Origin: Sphingomonas abietis
GTDB taxonomy: Bacteria > Pseudomonadota > Alphaproteobacteria > Sphingomonadales > Sphingomonadaceae
NCBI RefSeq assembly: GCF_027625475.1
Contig: NZ_CP115174.1
Coordinates: 3,876,501-3,940,500, forward strand
DNA: 64,000 bases
Direction of reading: 5' to 3'
Shown: piece after piece, positions 39,139-49,450 of the stretch
Position numbering within the stretch: the first letter of the stretch is position 1
Layout of the letters: every line of letters starts with the position of its first letter
Translations under genes and position numbers: made by a program
Notes under the pieces: model-generated
The model's input: the letters and a program-made list of their open reading frames with translations, nothing else
What the model was told of the DNA's origin: nothing
The model's database searches: none

Positions 39139-39145
39139 GTCATTG

Positions 39146-40463
39146 TCACAGCATCCGCAGCCCCGGCCGGCCGCCGCCCGCGAGCAGCAACGCGGTCAGC
39201 GCCCAGACCGCCGCGTCGGCGCGATCGGGCGAGCGGCCGGGGCCGACATAGCGACCGTCGACGGTCAGCCCGGCCAGCTCGTCCTCGAGCGCCGGGAAGG
39301 CGCCGGCATGATGGACCCGGCCGCGCTCGTTAGAGCACCGCCACCGGCTCGGCGCGCGCCACCTTGCCGCGCGATGCATGGACCAGGCGTACCGGCAGCC
39401 CGGCATCGGCGGCGCGCAGCACGCTCTCCACCATCGCGCCGCCATTATTGGCCTCGGCGATCACCCGATCCGCGCCATGCCGGGCCGCCGCCGCCGCGAC
39501 CGCGCCGGCCCAGCCCTCGGGCGAAAGCCCCTGCACGCTGGCATCCTCGATGACATGGCCATGCCCATTGGCATCGAGCCCGGCGACGACGATCCCGCAG
39601 GCATCCGATGCCGCCCCGGCCCCGGCCGGCGGATCGACCCCGATGACGATACGGACCAGGTCCGGCGCCGCCCGCACCCGGCAACGCTCGAGCAGGTCGC
39701 GCGACCACAGGGCGCCTTCCGCCTCCTCGATCAATTCGCCGTCCAGCTCCTGCCGGCCAAGCCGGGTGCCGGCGTAGGTCTCTTCCATCGCGGCGAGGAA
39801 ATCGCCGGCGAGATAGGCCTTGTTGTCGATCGTCCGGCCGCGCGTGATCGTCACGCCGGGGCGGGCGACCAGCGCGCGGACCAGCGGCACCGGGCGCGGC
39901 GTCGTCGTCGCCAGCACGCGGGGATGATCGCCGAGCCGCATCGCCATCGCCAGATTGTCCCACGCCGCCACCCCGAACGGCCATTTCGCGATCTCGTCGC
40001 ACCAGCCATGGCTGAACTGCGGCCCGCGCAGCGACTCGGGCTCGGCGGCCGAATGGAGCGTCGCCACCGCACCCGACGCCCAGCGCAGCCGGCGCAGCGA
40101 CGGCTCCCACAGCGGGCGCTGGTCCGGCGGGGCGATCGCGAGCAGCCCGCTCTCCCCCTCCACCATCACCGCCCGCGCCTCCGCCATCGTCGCGCCGACC
40201 AGCGCGATCCGCGCCTTGCCGTCCGTCTCGGCGATGCCGCGCACCCATTCCGCGCCGGCCCGCGTCTTGCCGAAGCCGCGCCCCGCCATCATCAGCCACA
40301 GCCGCCAGTCGCCCGGCGGCGGCAGCTGCCCGTCCCGCGCCCAGAAGGGCCAGTCCGCGCACAGCTCTTCGGCCTCCCCTTCGCCGACCTTCCGCAAGAT
40401 CTTTTCGCGATCGCGCTCGGGCATCGCGGCGAGCGCCTGCGCGGTCAGCCGCTCAGCCGTCAT
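39146..40463 (-). pseudogene. GTA large terminase (gp2-like), frameshifted near its 3' end
   Basis: The ATPase half is intact: Walker A MMAGRGFGKTRAGAEW, then FSHGWCDEIAKWP, and the nuclease region begins IVIGVDPPAGAGAASDACGIV. At about 39330 an extra base turns GTG CTC TAC GAG into GTG CTC TAA, giving a stop. The expected C-terminus (ERGRVHHAGAFPALEDEL and GRSPDRADAAVWALT) continues in the next frame to 39146. The product loses about 60 residues including a nuclease Asp (PDRAD). The ATG at 40463 (MTAERL) is taken as start. Confidence 0.84.
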
Positions 40464-40890
40464 GACCGAGCTTCCGACTGACCTCGGCGATCCGGCGCGC
40501 CAGTCGTTCGCGGGCGCTCTCGCCATTCGCCGCCGGCCCCAGCACGGTGGCGCGGTGGGCGTTGTAGAGCAGCATCTGGGTGCGCTCGGGAAACTCCACC
40601 GTATCCTTCTTCGTCCCGTCCTTCATCGTGATGGTGACGGGGATGCCGTTGATCGCGCGATCGAGCATCGCCTCCTCCAGCCGGCCATAGCCCTCGCGCA
40701 GGGCGACATCCCAGGCCCGCGCGAAATCGGGCGAGGCGCGGCGCTGGCGATAGGCGGTGCCGGGCGTCAGCTTCGCCACCCGCTCGGACGCCGCCACGTT
40801 GCTGCTCAGCGCGAGATGTTCGAGGAAAGCCTGTTCGCGCACCTTGCTCCAGCGCGCCGACAGCCTGCGCGATTTGCGGATCGCCGCCAT
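40453..40890 (-). CDS. Terminase small-subunit-like protein
   Basis: The 145-residue basic protein begins MAAIRKSRRLSARWSKVREQ and contains SSNVAASERVAKLTPGTAYRQR, a helix-turn-helix-like region, then FPERTQMLLYNAHR. It overlaps the large terminase start by 11 bases, the usual place of a small terminase or gp1-type gene in sphingomonad GTA clusters. The start at 40890 is preferred over 40923. It appears intact. Confidence 0.75.
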   Translation of the reverse strand: MAAIRKSRRLSARWSKVREQAFLEHLALSSNVAASERVAKLTPGTAYRQRRASPDFARAWDVALREGYGRLEEAMLDRAINGIPVTITMKDGTKKDTVEFPERTQMLLYNAHRATVLGPAANGESARERLARRIAEVSRKLGHDG

Positions 40891-41041
40891 TCCACCCCCT
40901 CCAGACATGCGAAGGGCCGGCACGGTGTCGCCACCGCCCGGCCCTTGAAGCGTCGATCGCCCGACGCAATTTCTCAGCTTCCCCTTATGTGCCAGATGAG
41001 CGTCACGATGTCAAGGATAAAGTGCGTATATGGTTACTTTC

Positions 41042-41073
41042 CATTCCTTCCCAAGCTTGCTTGGGGAGGAATG
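41042..41073. repeat. Second TCCCAAGC / GCTTGGGGA palindrome
   Basis: The arms CATTCCTTCCCAAGC and GCTTGGGGAGGAATG are separated by two bases, with one mismatched pair. It lies just beyond the 3' end of the ABC-F gene. With the copy at 39111 it brackets the terminase gene pair. Confidence 0.85.
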
Positions 41074-41076
41074 ACC

Positions 41077-42939
<1,863 letters not shown>

Positions 42940-43078
42940 GGGCCGCCGTTAGCAGGGTTGGTGCGACGCACAAAGGGGCCTGCAAGGGATGCTGGCCAGG
43001 AACGCTACGCGACCGGCAGGCGCATCCTTGCAAAACCACGGGAGCGCGCCATTCTGCCTCTATCAACAGGAGGCGTGC

Positions 43079-43525
43079 ATGACGATCGTGATGCTGCTGG
43101 CGATGCCCATGCTGATCGGCGCGATATTCCCGGATACGCCGTTCGGAACATGGTGTCGCGAGGCGACGACGGCGAAAATCATACGCCTGCTCGGCCGGAT
43201 CGAGCGGAAGCATATCATCATGCTGCTGATCGGCCTGATCGCCCTGCAGGCCTTCGCCGCTGCCATGCCACTGGACATGGCGCTGATCGGGATGGTGGAT
43301 GCGGCGACCTACATCGATGCCCTGCTCGTGATCGGGACGATGGCGACGCTCAGGCGAACCAGCCTGATCTGGGCTTCGATGCGACACCGCCTGCCCCTGA
43401 TGCAGGGCCGCAACCGTCGTGCGCCGCAGAGGCGACAGCGCAACCGCAGGGATCGCCGGACCAAACCCTCCAACATCGCGGCGAATGACGACGCCGACGA
43501 TCATGGACAGATGTTGGCAGCCTGA
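43079..43525 (+). CDS. Small membrane protein of unknown function
   Basis: A 148-residue protein with a strong ribosome-binding site (GGAGG, seven bases before ATG). Three hydrophobic segments are visible: IVMLLAMPMLIGAIF (2-17), IIMLLIGLIALQAFAAAM (about 45-62), and MVDAATYIDALLVIGTMATL (about 72-91). A strongly basic tail follows (RNRRAPQRRQRNRRDRR). No family is recognised. It is convergent with the SDR gene and divergent from the ABC-F gene. Confidence 0.68.
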   Translation: MTIVMLLAMPMLIGAIFPDTPFGTWCREATTAKIIRLLGRIERKHIIMLLIGLIALQAFAAAMPLDMALIGMVDAATYIDALLVIGTMATLRRTSLIWASMRHRLPLMQGRNRRAPQRRQRNRRDRRTKPSNIAANDDADDHGQMLAA

Positions 43526-43572
43526 ACGGCGGGGCGGAACGCGCATCGCGCATCCCACCCCGCCTGCCACGA

Positions 43573-44322
43573 TCAGAGGTTGGCGCCGCCGCTGACCTCG
43601 ATCGAGCGGCCGTCGATCCAGCGCGAGCGATCGGAGGCGAGGAACACCACCGGATCGGCGATGTCGTCCGGCTGGCCGATGCGCTGGAGCGCCTGGAGGC
43701 CCTTGATGAACGCGCGCCCCTCCTCGCTGCCGAGGAAGACCTGCGCCATGTCGGTGTCGATCGCGCCCGGCGCGATCGCGTTGACCCGGATGCCGCGCGG
43801 CCCGAGCTCCTTGGCGAGATTGCGGGTCAGCACCTCGACCGCGCCCTTGGTCGCCGAATAGATCGCGCTGCCGTCGAACGCGGCCCGCGCGACGACCGAG
43901 GACAGCAGGATCACGCTGCTGCCTTCGCCGAGGATGGGCAACAGCTGCTGGACGAGGAAGAAGGGCGCGCGGACGTTGACCGCGAAATGGCGATCGAACG
44001 ACTCGATCGTCTGCTCCGCGATCGGCGCCATCTCGGCGATGCCGGCATTGTTGACCAGCACGTCCAGTCGCTCGATGCCCAGCGCGCGGACGGCTTCGGC
44101 GAGGCGGTGGGCACCGTCGGGCGCGGCGAGGTCGGCGCCGATCGCCTCGGCCTGCCCGCCCTTGGCGCGGATATCCCCGACGACGGCGTCGGCTGCGTCA
44201 CGGCTGGCGCTGTAATGGACGATGACGCGCGCCCCCTCCTCGGCGAGGCGGAGGGCGGTGGCACGCCCGAGCCCGCGCGAGGCGCCGGTCACGAGGGCGA
44301 TACGGTTCGACAGTTCGGGCAT
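43573..44322 (-). CDS. SDR-family oxidoreductase
   Basis: A 249-residue classical short-chain dehydrogenase: cofactor motif ALVTGASRGLGRA (residues about 9-21), NNAG near 88, catalytic Ser in LSSVVA and YSATKGA (Tyr-x3-Lys) near 152. VIVHYSASRDAA suggests NADP preference. The best general fit is a 3-oxoacyl-ACP-reductase-like or glucose-dehydrogenase-like enzyme; substrate unknown. The ATG at 44322 has GGAG at eight-base spacing. Confidence 0.87.
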   Translation of the reverse strand: MPELSNRIALVTGASRGLGRATALRLAEEGARVIVHYSASRDAADAVVGDIRAKGGQAEAIGADLAAPDGAHRLAEAVRALGIERLDVLVNNAGIAEMAPIAEQTIESFDRHFAVNVRAPFFLVQQLLPILGEGSSVILLSSVVARAAFDGSAIYSATKGAVEVLTRNLAKELGPRGIRVNAIAPGAIDTDMAQVFLGSEEGRAFIKGLQALQRIGQPDDIADPVVFLASDRSRWIDGRSIEVSGGANL

Positions 44323-44460
44323 GGCGTGTCTCCAGAAGAGGAGACCCGGAGATAGACCGTCCGCCGCGGCGCCCAACCAACGCTTTCTATACCGTTCGTT
44401 ATAAAAACTTCGACGCCGGGAAAAACGTCCGAAGGGTCGACTCACACCCGGCGCAAACGC

Positions 44461-44904
44461 CTAGTGCGGCAGGAAGCTCTGCGCGTGATCGAGCACCATG
44501 TTGCAGACCTTGCCCTTCACCTTGTCCTTGACGCCATCGAGCGAGAAGGCGCCGTTCTGGGTGACGATCTGCCCGTCCTGCCCGGCGGCATAACCCTTCG
44601 AGCCGGTGACGCCCTTCTGCCCGGTCAGCCGCCCGAGCACGGAAGCGGCATCGCCGCCGCCGAGCAGCTTGCGCTTCACGCAATAGCCGAGCAGCCCGGC
44701 CGCATTGCCCGCGCCGATCGAGGACACGCCGCCCGACAGCAGGCCGGCGCCCCCGCCCAAGCCCGACAATCCGCCCAACGAGCCGCCCAACGAGCCGCCC
44801 AGCGCGCCGCCGCCCAGCGAACCCAGGCCGGACAGCTGCGCCGAGGCCGGCGCCCCGACACAGAGGCTGAAGGCGATAGCGAGGATCGGCAGGCGATGGG
44901 TCAT
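44461..44904 (-). CDS. DUF2501 family exported protein
   Basis: A 147-residue protein with a signal peptide (MTHRLPILAIAFSLCVGAPASA), a glycine-rich low-complexity stretch (GSLGGGALGGSLGGSLGG), then the DUF2501 core: NAAGLLGYCVKRKLLGG, VLGRLTGQKG, KGYAAGQDGQIV and a C-terminal CNMVLDHAQSFLPH with the paired Cys. The family includes E. coli YjjA and is periplasmic, of unknown function. GGAGGGAG lies before the ATG. Confidence 0.83.
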   Translation of the reverse strand: MTHRLPILAIAFSLCVGAPASAQLSGLGSLGGGALGGSLGGSLGGLSGLGGGAGLLSGGVSSIGAGNAAGLLGYCVKRKLLGGGDAASVLGRLTGQKGVTGSKGYAAGQDGQIVTQNGAFSLDGVKDKVKGKVCNMVLDHAQSFLPH

Positions 44905-45030
44905 GGTCTTTCTCCCTCCAAGGCGCGACGCCTTCCTCTCTGTGCTAAAGCGATTTTCAGGCCAGCGAAATCATCCGCCGGCCTGAAATCATGCCCGGAC
45001 AACTTATGTCGCACCGCCGCGCCGATCGCC

Positions 45031-46488
45031 TTACCGGAACGGCGGTTCGTCAAAGCTCCGGAGCTTGCGCGAATGCAGCTTGCCACCCTCGGCCCGCAGC
45101 AGCTCGATCGTCTCCAGCCCGATCCGCAGATGCTGCGAGATCGCCCGCTCGTAGAAGCGGTTGGCCTGCCCCGGCAGCTTGATCTCGCCGTGGATCGGCT
45201 TGTCGGAGACGCACAGCAAGGTGCCGTAGGGCACGCGGAAGCGATAGCCCTGCGCGGCGATGGTGGCCGACTCCATGTCGATCGCGACGGCCCGGCTCTG
45301 GTTGAAGCGCAGCGCCGACAGCGTGTAGCGCAGCTCCCAGTTGCGATCGTCGGTGGTGACCACGGTGCCGGTGCGCAGCCGCTGCTTCAGCTCCTCGCCG
45401 CTCTCCCCCGATACCCGCTCGGCGGCGTGGAACAGCGCCTGCTGCACCTCGGCGATCGGCGGGATCGGGATCTCCACCGGCAGCACGTCGTCCAGCACAT
45501 GATCATCACGCAGATAGGCGTGGGCGAGCACATAGTCGCCGATCGTCTGGCTCGGCCGCAGCCCCCCGCAATGGCCAATCATCAGCCAGGCCTCGGGCCG
45601 CAGCACCGCCAGATGATCGCAGATCGTCTTGGCGTTGGACGGGCCGACGCCGATGTTGACCAAGGTCACCCCCGCCCCGTTCGGGCCGATCAGATGATAG
45701 GCCGGCATCTGCACCTTGCGCCACGGCGCATCGGCGATGGCGCGCTCGGCATCCGGCGTCTCGCGCGTCACCAGCACCTGCCCCGCAACCGACAGCGCCT
45801 CATAGGGGCTGTCCGGCTTGCGCAGCTCGGCGAGCGCCCAGGCGACGAACTCGTCGACATAGCGGATATAGTTGGTGAACAGGATGTAGGGCCGAAAATC
45901 CTCGGCCGGGGTGCCGCTATAATGTTTGAGCCGGGCCAGCGAGAAATCGACGCGCGGCCCCTCGAACAGCGACAGCGGGCGAGTCGGATCCTGCTCGAAG
46001 GCGAACAGCCCGTCCGCCACTTCGTCGCCGATGTCGGGCAGCCGCACGCTCGGGAAATGCCGTGCCAGATCGGTCGCCAGCGCACCGTCGAGCGACAGCT
46101 CGTCCGATCCGTCCAGCACATAGGGATAGGGGATTTCCTGGTCCGACAGGCCGACCGAGACGCGGACCTTATAGTCGCGCACCAGCAGGGTCAGCTGATC
46201 CTCCAGATAGCGGCGGAACATGCGCGGCCGCGTGATCGAGGTGGCGTAGCTGCCGGACTGGTTGAGCCGGGCGAAGGCGCGGGTGAAGCGCGGGATCGGG
46301 CCGTCCGCCTCATAATCGACGCGCAGTTCGGGATAGGCGAAGCGGCCCTGCCCGCGAGCCGCGGCATCGGGGGGCGTGCCCTGCCGCAGATAGGCGGCGA
46401 TCGCGCCGCGCAGATTGCTGACCGAAGCCTCGTGGCGCTCGATCAGCGCGTCGAGGATGGCGGGAATGTCTTCGATACGGCTGTGCAT
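45031..46488 (-). CDS. amn: AMP nucleosidase
   Basis: The 485-residue enzyme hydrolyses AMP to adenine and ribose 5-phosphate, controlling AMP levels. The N-terminal regulatory domain (FAYPELRVDYEADGPIPRF; YYL-type barrel) precedes a nucleoside-phosphorylase-like catalytic domain with VTLVNIGVGPSNAKT, WLMIGHCGGLRPSQTIGDYVLA and AIDMESATIAAQGYRFRVPYGTLLC. The length is that of E. coli Amn. The ATG at 46488 (MHSRIED) follows GAGAAGGAGA. Confidence 0.92.
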   Translation of the reverse strand: MHSRIEDIPAILDALIERHEASVSNLRGAIAAYLRQGTPPDAAARGQGRFAYPELRVDYEADGPIPRFTRAFARLNQSGSYATSITRPRMFRRYLEDQLTLLVRDYKVRVSVGLSDQEIPYPYVLDGSDELSLDGALATDLARHFPSVRLPDIGDEVADGLFAFEQDPTRPLSLFEGPRVDFSLARLKHYSGTPAEDFRPYILFTNYIRYVDEFVAWALAELRKPDSPYEALSVAGQVLVTRETPDAERAIADAPWRKVQMPAYHLIGPNGAGVTLVNIGVGPSNAKTICDHLAVLRPEAWLMIGHCGGLRPSQTIGDYVLAHAYLRDDHVLDDVLPVEIPIPPIAEVQQALFHAAERVSGESGEELKQRLRTGTVVTTDDRNWELRYTLSALRFNQSRAVAIDMESATIAAQGYRFRVPYGTLLCVSDKPIHGEIKLPGQANRFYERAISQHLRIGLETIELLRAEGGKLHSRKLRSFDEPPFR

Positions 46489-46652
46489 ATGGGGAAGGTC
46501 TCCTTCTCTTTTATTGTTGGCGGATGCTTCGCACCTCGCAGGCGGGATACCCACCGTCGCCTCTTATAGCGTAGGAATGTGGCAAGGGGGAGACGGCACG
46601 AGTCGCGCGTGGGGCAAAAGCAAGGCCGCCGCGATTCCAAAGGGGTATTGCG

Positions 46653-47588
46653 ATGCGTCGATCACGGGCTGCCTTCCTCGCTTTTTCCGCTCTCTCCGTC
46701 GCGACGGCCGGCCGATCGCAAACGCCGCCGCCGGAGGGCGGCGACCAGGAGATCATCGTCGAAGGCCACACGCTCGACGCGAAAGAGATCGCGCAGGCGG
46801 TCAGGACGATCTCGCACCCGGAATCGACCGGCGGCTTCGACTCGCAATATCCGCGCTGGACCGACCGCGTGTGCGTGCTCGTCGCCGGCTTTCCGCTGGA
46901 AGGCGCCCAGTTCATCGCCGATCGGGTCGGCCAGGTCGCCCGCGGCCTCAAGCTGGATGTCGGTGAGCCGGGCTGCACCCCGAACGTCTTCATTCTGGCG
47001 ACCAACGATCCGACCAAGCTGATCGCGACCCTGCGGCTGAAACGACATTCCCTCGTCGATGGCAAGGATGTGCCGGTGCTCCGGCAGGTGCAGGAAAGCC
47101 ATGACGCGGTGCGCTGGATCGGCGCGACATCAATGAGAGGCTCGGAAGGGGAGCCGCCGACGCTGAACGGATTTGCAGCGGACGGCCGCGCCATACCACA
47201 GACGAACAGCTATAATGGTGGATCGCGATTGGTCGCCGCGACGCGCATGGTGCTGAGCCGCGAAACCATCGTCGTCGATACCACCCAGACCGACGGCGTG
47301 AATTTCGGCCAGCTGGCGGATTATCTGGCCTTCGTCACGCTCGCCCAGCTCAATCCGCACGCCGGCGCTCCCGGCGTCAATTCGATCCTCTCCCTTTTCC
47401 CGCGCGGGAATCATGCGCCGGCGGGGCTGACCGCCTTCGACAAGGCATATCTGAAGGGATTGTACAAAAGCACCGTGAACGCCGTCGGCACCGTGCAGCA
47501 GAGCCAGATCGAGACATCGGTGTCCGATGCCGTCGGCACGAAGAAGCATGGCACCGACAGGCAAGGTGCCGATCCGCAGGGCCAGTGA
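46653..47588 (+). CDS. Exported protein of unknown function (sphingomonad type)
   Basis: A 311-residue protein with a probable signal peptide (to about residue 22), then QEIIVEGHTLDAKEIAQAVRTI and a conserved-looking CVLVAGFPLEGAQFIADRVGQVA...CTPNVFILATNDP region. The two Cys may form a disulfide. Similar proteins with an IVVEG start and a two-cysteine domain occur in sphingomonads; function unknown. A GGGG motif lies eight bases before the ATG. Confidence 0.75.
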   Translation: MRRSRAAFLAFSALSVATAGRSQTPPPEGGDQEIIVEGHTLDAKEIAQAVRTISHPESTGGFDSQYPRWTDRVCVLVAGFPLEGAQFIADRVGQVARGLKLDVGEPGCTPNVFILATNDPTKLIATLRLKRHSLVDGKDVPVLRQVQESHDAVRWIGATSMRGSEGEPPTLNGFAADGRAIPQTNSYNGGSRLVAATRMVLSRETIVVDTTQTDGVNFGQLADYLAFVTLAQLNPHAGAPGVNSILSLFPRGNHAPAGLTAFDKAYLKGLYKSTVNAVGTVQQSQIETSVSDAVGTKKHGTDRQGADPQGQ

Positions 47589-47599
47589 CGCGCTCACCG

Positions 47600-48166
47600 T
47601 CACCGCAACCCGTAGCTGTCCGCCAGCCGATCGAGCGCCAGCGTCAGCACCACCCGCCCGGCCCGCGCCGGCCAGCCGAGCGCGCGCTCGGTCGCCTCCA
47701 TGCCGTCGCCGGCGCAGACGATCCGCCACAGCACATCGCGCAGGCCCGGCCCGACCGCGTCGAGTGCCGCCTCCATGCGCCGCCTGGCGGACATCTGGGC
47801 GAGCGTCGGATCGAGTCCGTCGCCGGTCGAGCGCGCCCCGGCATCCCAGCGCATCGTCACGCGCGGGGCCATGCCGGCGATCGTCCAGTCGCCGCGCAGC
47901 CGCTCGCCCGCCTCGAACTGGCGGGCATCGACCAGCCCGCGGGCGCGAAGCCAGCCCAGCGGCGATTCGGCCAGGTTGACGGTGACGCTGCGTGCCAGCC
48001 GCGTCCGTCCCGCCGCTGCAGCTGTCGATGCAGCTGTCGACGCCGAAACCGATCCGGATCGGCGGACGGCGCCGTCCTGCGGCAATGCCCGCTCGACCAG
48101 CAGGCGCCGGCCGTTATCGCCGCTCGTCTCGACCTTCCGCACCCGCGCGCCCGATCCGCCACCCAT
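47600..48166 (-). CDS. DUF6456 domain protein
   Basis: A 188-residue protein ending in the DUF6456 domain: AESPLGWLRARGLVDARQFEAGERLRGDW, then PRVTMRWDA, and VLWRIVCAGDGMEATERALGWPAR, which reads like a short HTH-type segment. Likely a DNA-binding regulator, related to alphaproteobacterial MucR/CtrA-era hypothetical regulators, but the function is unproven. The ATG at 48166 has AAGGG upstream; 48202 is an alternative. It is divergent from an XRE regulator. Confidence 0.8.
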   Translation of the reverse strand: MGGGSGARVRKVETSGDNGRRLLVERALPQDGAVRRSGSVSASTAASTAAAAGRTRLARSVTVNLAESPLGWLRARGLVDARQFEAGERLRGDWTIAGMAPRVTMRWDAGARSTGDGLDPTLAQMSARRRMEAALDAVGPGLRDVLWRIVCAGDGMEATERALGWPARAGRVVLTLALDRLADSYGLR

Positions 48167-48236
48167 CGATTCGTTCCCTTTATGTTCAGGATAGTCCTCC
48201 ATTGCCACAGAGGATATGCTGTAGGAAAGCAAATAA

Positions 48237-48250
48237 CCTATCCGGTTAGG
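48237..48250. promoter_or_regulatory. Palindrome CCTATCCGGTTAGG between divergent regulators
   Basis: A 14-bp near-perfect palindrome ends nine bases before the XRE start. A further TAGGAAA half-site at 48222 repeats the TAGGAAA at 48247. Its place suggests autoregulation by the XRE protein and possible control of the DUF6456 gene. Confidence 0.5.
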
Positions 48251-48258
48251 AAATAAAG

Positions 48259-48825
48259 TTGATCACCCGTATCCGCGACGTGCGCAAGGCCAAGGCGCTG
48301 ACGCTGGCCGAAGTGGCCGAACGCTGCACGCCGCCCACCACCGCGCAGACCATCGGCCGCCTGGAAACCGGCACCCGCACCGTCTCGGTCGGCTGGCTGA
48401 ACCGGATCGCCGACGCGCTGGGGGTCGATGCCGCCGATCTCGTACAGTTGCCGGACACGGTGGACCTGCCGGTTGCGGCGATCCTGGGCGCGGCCGGCGC
48501 GGTGGCGCCGCGCCAGCCGCTGCTCGCCACCCCGCCACGCCCGGACGCCGGGGCGCTGGCCTTGATCGTCGAAGCGGGAGCCGGCGATTATCGCGCCGGC
48601 GACACCGTGTGGCTCGACCGCCTCGCCCCGGACCATTTCAGCCAGGCGCTCAACCGCGACGTGCTGCTGCCCCGCCCCGCCGGCCGTTTTCTGTTCGGGC
48701 GGCTGATCGGACGCGATCCCGGCAAGCTCCACATCCTGCCGCTGAGCCATGGCGGCCGCCAGCAGGTGATCGCCGACCCGCCGTGGCTCGGCCTCGCCAC
48801 CCGCCTCGTCCGCACGCTCGCCTGA
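48259..48825 (+). CDS. XRE-family regulator with a C-terminal S24/cupin-like domain
   Basis: A 188-residue protein. An HTH_3 domain covers residues 1-65 (TRIRDVRKAKALTLAEVAER; TTAQTIGRLETGTRTVSVGWL). The C-terminal half (LIVEAGAGDYRAGDTVWLD, then FLFGRLIGRDPGKLHIL) resembles peptidase S24-like sensing domains, but the Ser-Lys dyad is not evident. The start is TTG at 48259, as no ATG fits the HTH. The palindrome directly upstream is its likely operator. Confidence 0.78.
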   Translation: MITRIRDVRKAKALTLAEVAERCTPPTTAQTIGRLETGTRTVSVGWLNRIADALGVDAADLVQLPDTVDLPVAAILGAAGAVAPRQPLLATPPRPDAGALALIVEAGAGDYRAGDTVWLDRLAPDHFSQALNRDVLLPRPAGRFLFGRLIGRDPGKLHILPLSHGGRQQVIADPPWLGLATRLVRTLA

Positions 48826-48857
48826 CCGCCGGGGACTTGCCGGCCTGCCGCTTTCGA

Positions 48858-49193
48858 TCAGCGCGGCTTCTTGGCGATGGTCGCGGTGAAATCGGGATCC
48901 TTCTTCGCCACCCAGTCGACGAATTTGCGAACCGCAGGGTGGGCCAGCAACGCCTCCACATCCAGGCCATGCCGCTGCAGTTCGGAATTGGTGAAGTTCG
49001 CGATCAATGTCTGCTGGCAGATCGAATGCATCGGCACGACGTCGCGGCCGCCCCGGCTCTTGGGCACGGGATGATGCCAGACGATCGTCTTGCCCATCGG
49101 CCGGCCGCAGAGCCAGCAGGAGACCGCCGGCACCTGCGCCTCTTCGAGCGCGGGGACTTCATAGGAACCATGTCTGGAATGTTTTCGGGCCAT
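48858..49193 (-). CDS. HNH-motif protein
   Basis: A 111-residue protein with a CxxC (CWLCGRPMG, Cys26/Cys29), the HNH core WHHPVPKSRGG near residue 40, and MHSICQQTLIANFTNSEL, where the last Asn/His-like positions of the fold would fall. It is the right size for a stand-alone HNH nuclease. Homologues in sphingomonads are chromosomal and may be housekeeping proteins rather than mobile nucleases. The ATG at 49193 (MARKHS) is preferred to 49229. Confidence 0.75.
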   Translation of the reverse strand: MARKHSRHGSYEVPALEEAQVPAVSCWLCGRPMGKTIVWHHPVPKSRGGRDVVPMHSICQQTLIANFTNSELQRHGLDVEALLAHPAVRKFVDWVAKKDPDFTATIAKKPR

Positions 49194-49215
49194 GAACTTA
49201 CCTGAGCGGGAGGAG

Positions 49216-49276
49216 GCTATCGCTCCCATCTATAGCGACCGCCCATTGCTGCCCATTCCCAAGATGGAGCGATAGC
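49216..49276. repeat. Long inverted repeat upstream of the HNH gene
   Basis: The arms GCTATCGCTCCCATCT (49216-49231) and AGATGGAGCGATAGC (49262-49276) pair with one bulged base. The loop holds GCCCATTGCT and GCCCATTCCC in tandem. It lies 23 bases upstream of the HNH ATG and could be an operator, an attenuator, or the ends of a tiny mobile element. The rest of the gap to 49450 shows nothing clear. Confidence 0.7.
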
Positions 49277-49450
49277 TACCACCGGGAACGCGGGCATCGC
49301 TCGCGCGAATCGAGCGACCGACGCTGCCGGGCGCAGCTGGTGGCAACTGAGCGGGCGGCCAAGGTGCGCAGTCTATGGACCTGCGCGGATGCTCTGCTGC
49401 AAACGGGCATCAAGCCTGCCCGCTGTTGATCTTAACCCCGTAGGCCCGAG

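Noticed and set aside
39325..39340. Programmed frameshift in the terminase
   Set aside because: The site CTCTAACGAG has no slippery heptamer or following pseudoknot, and other genes of the cluster are broken too. A plain mutation is simpler.
34548..40890. Tailocin (capsid-less tail bacteriocin)
   Set aside because: Loss of the head genes might suggest one, but the tail tube is fused to a portal, the hub is a fragment, and no lysis genes are present.
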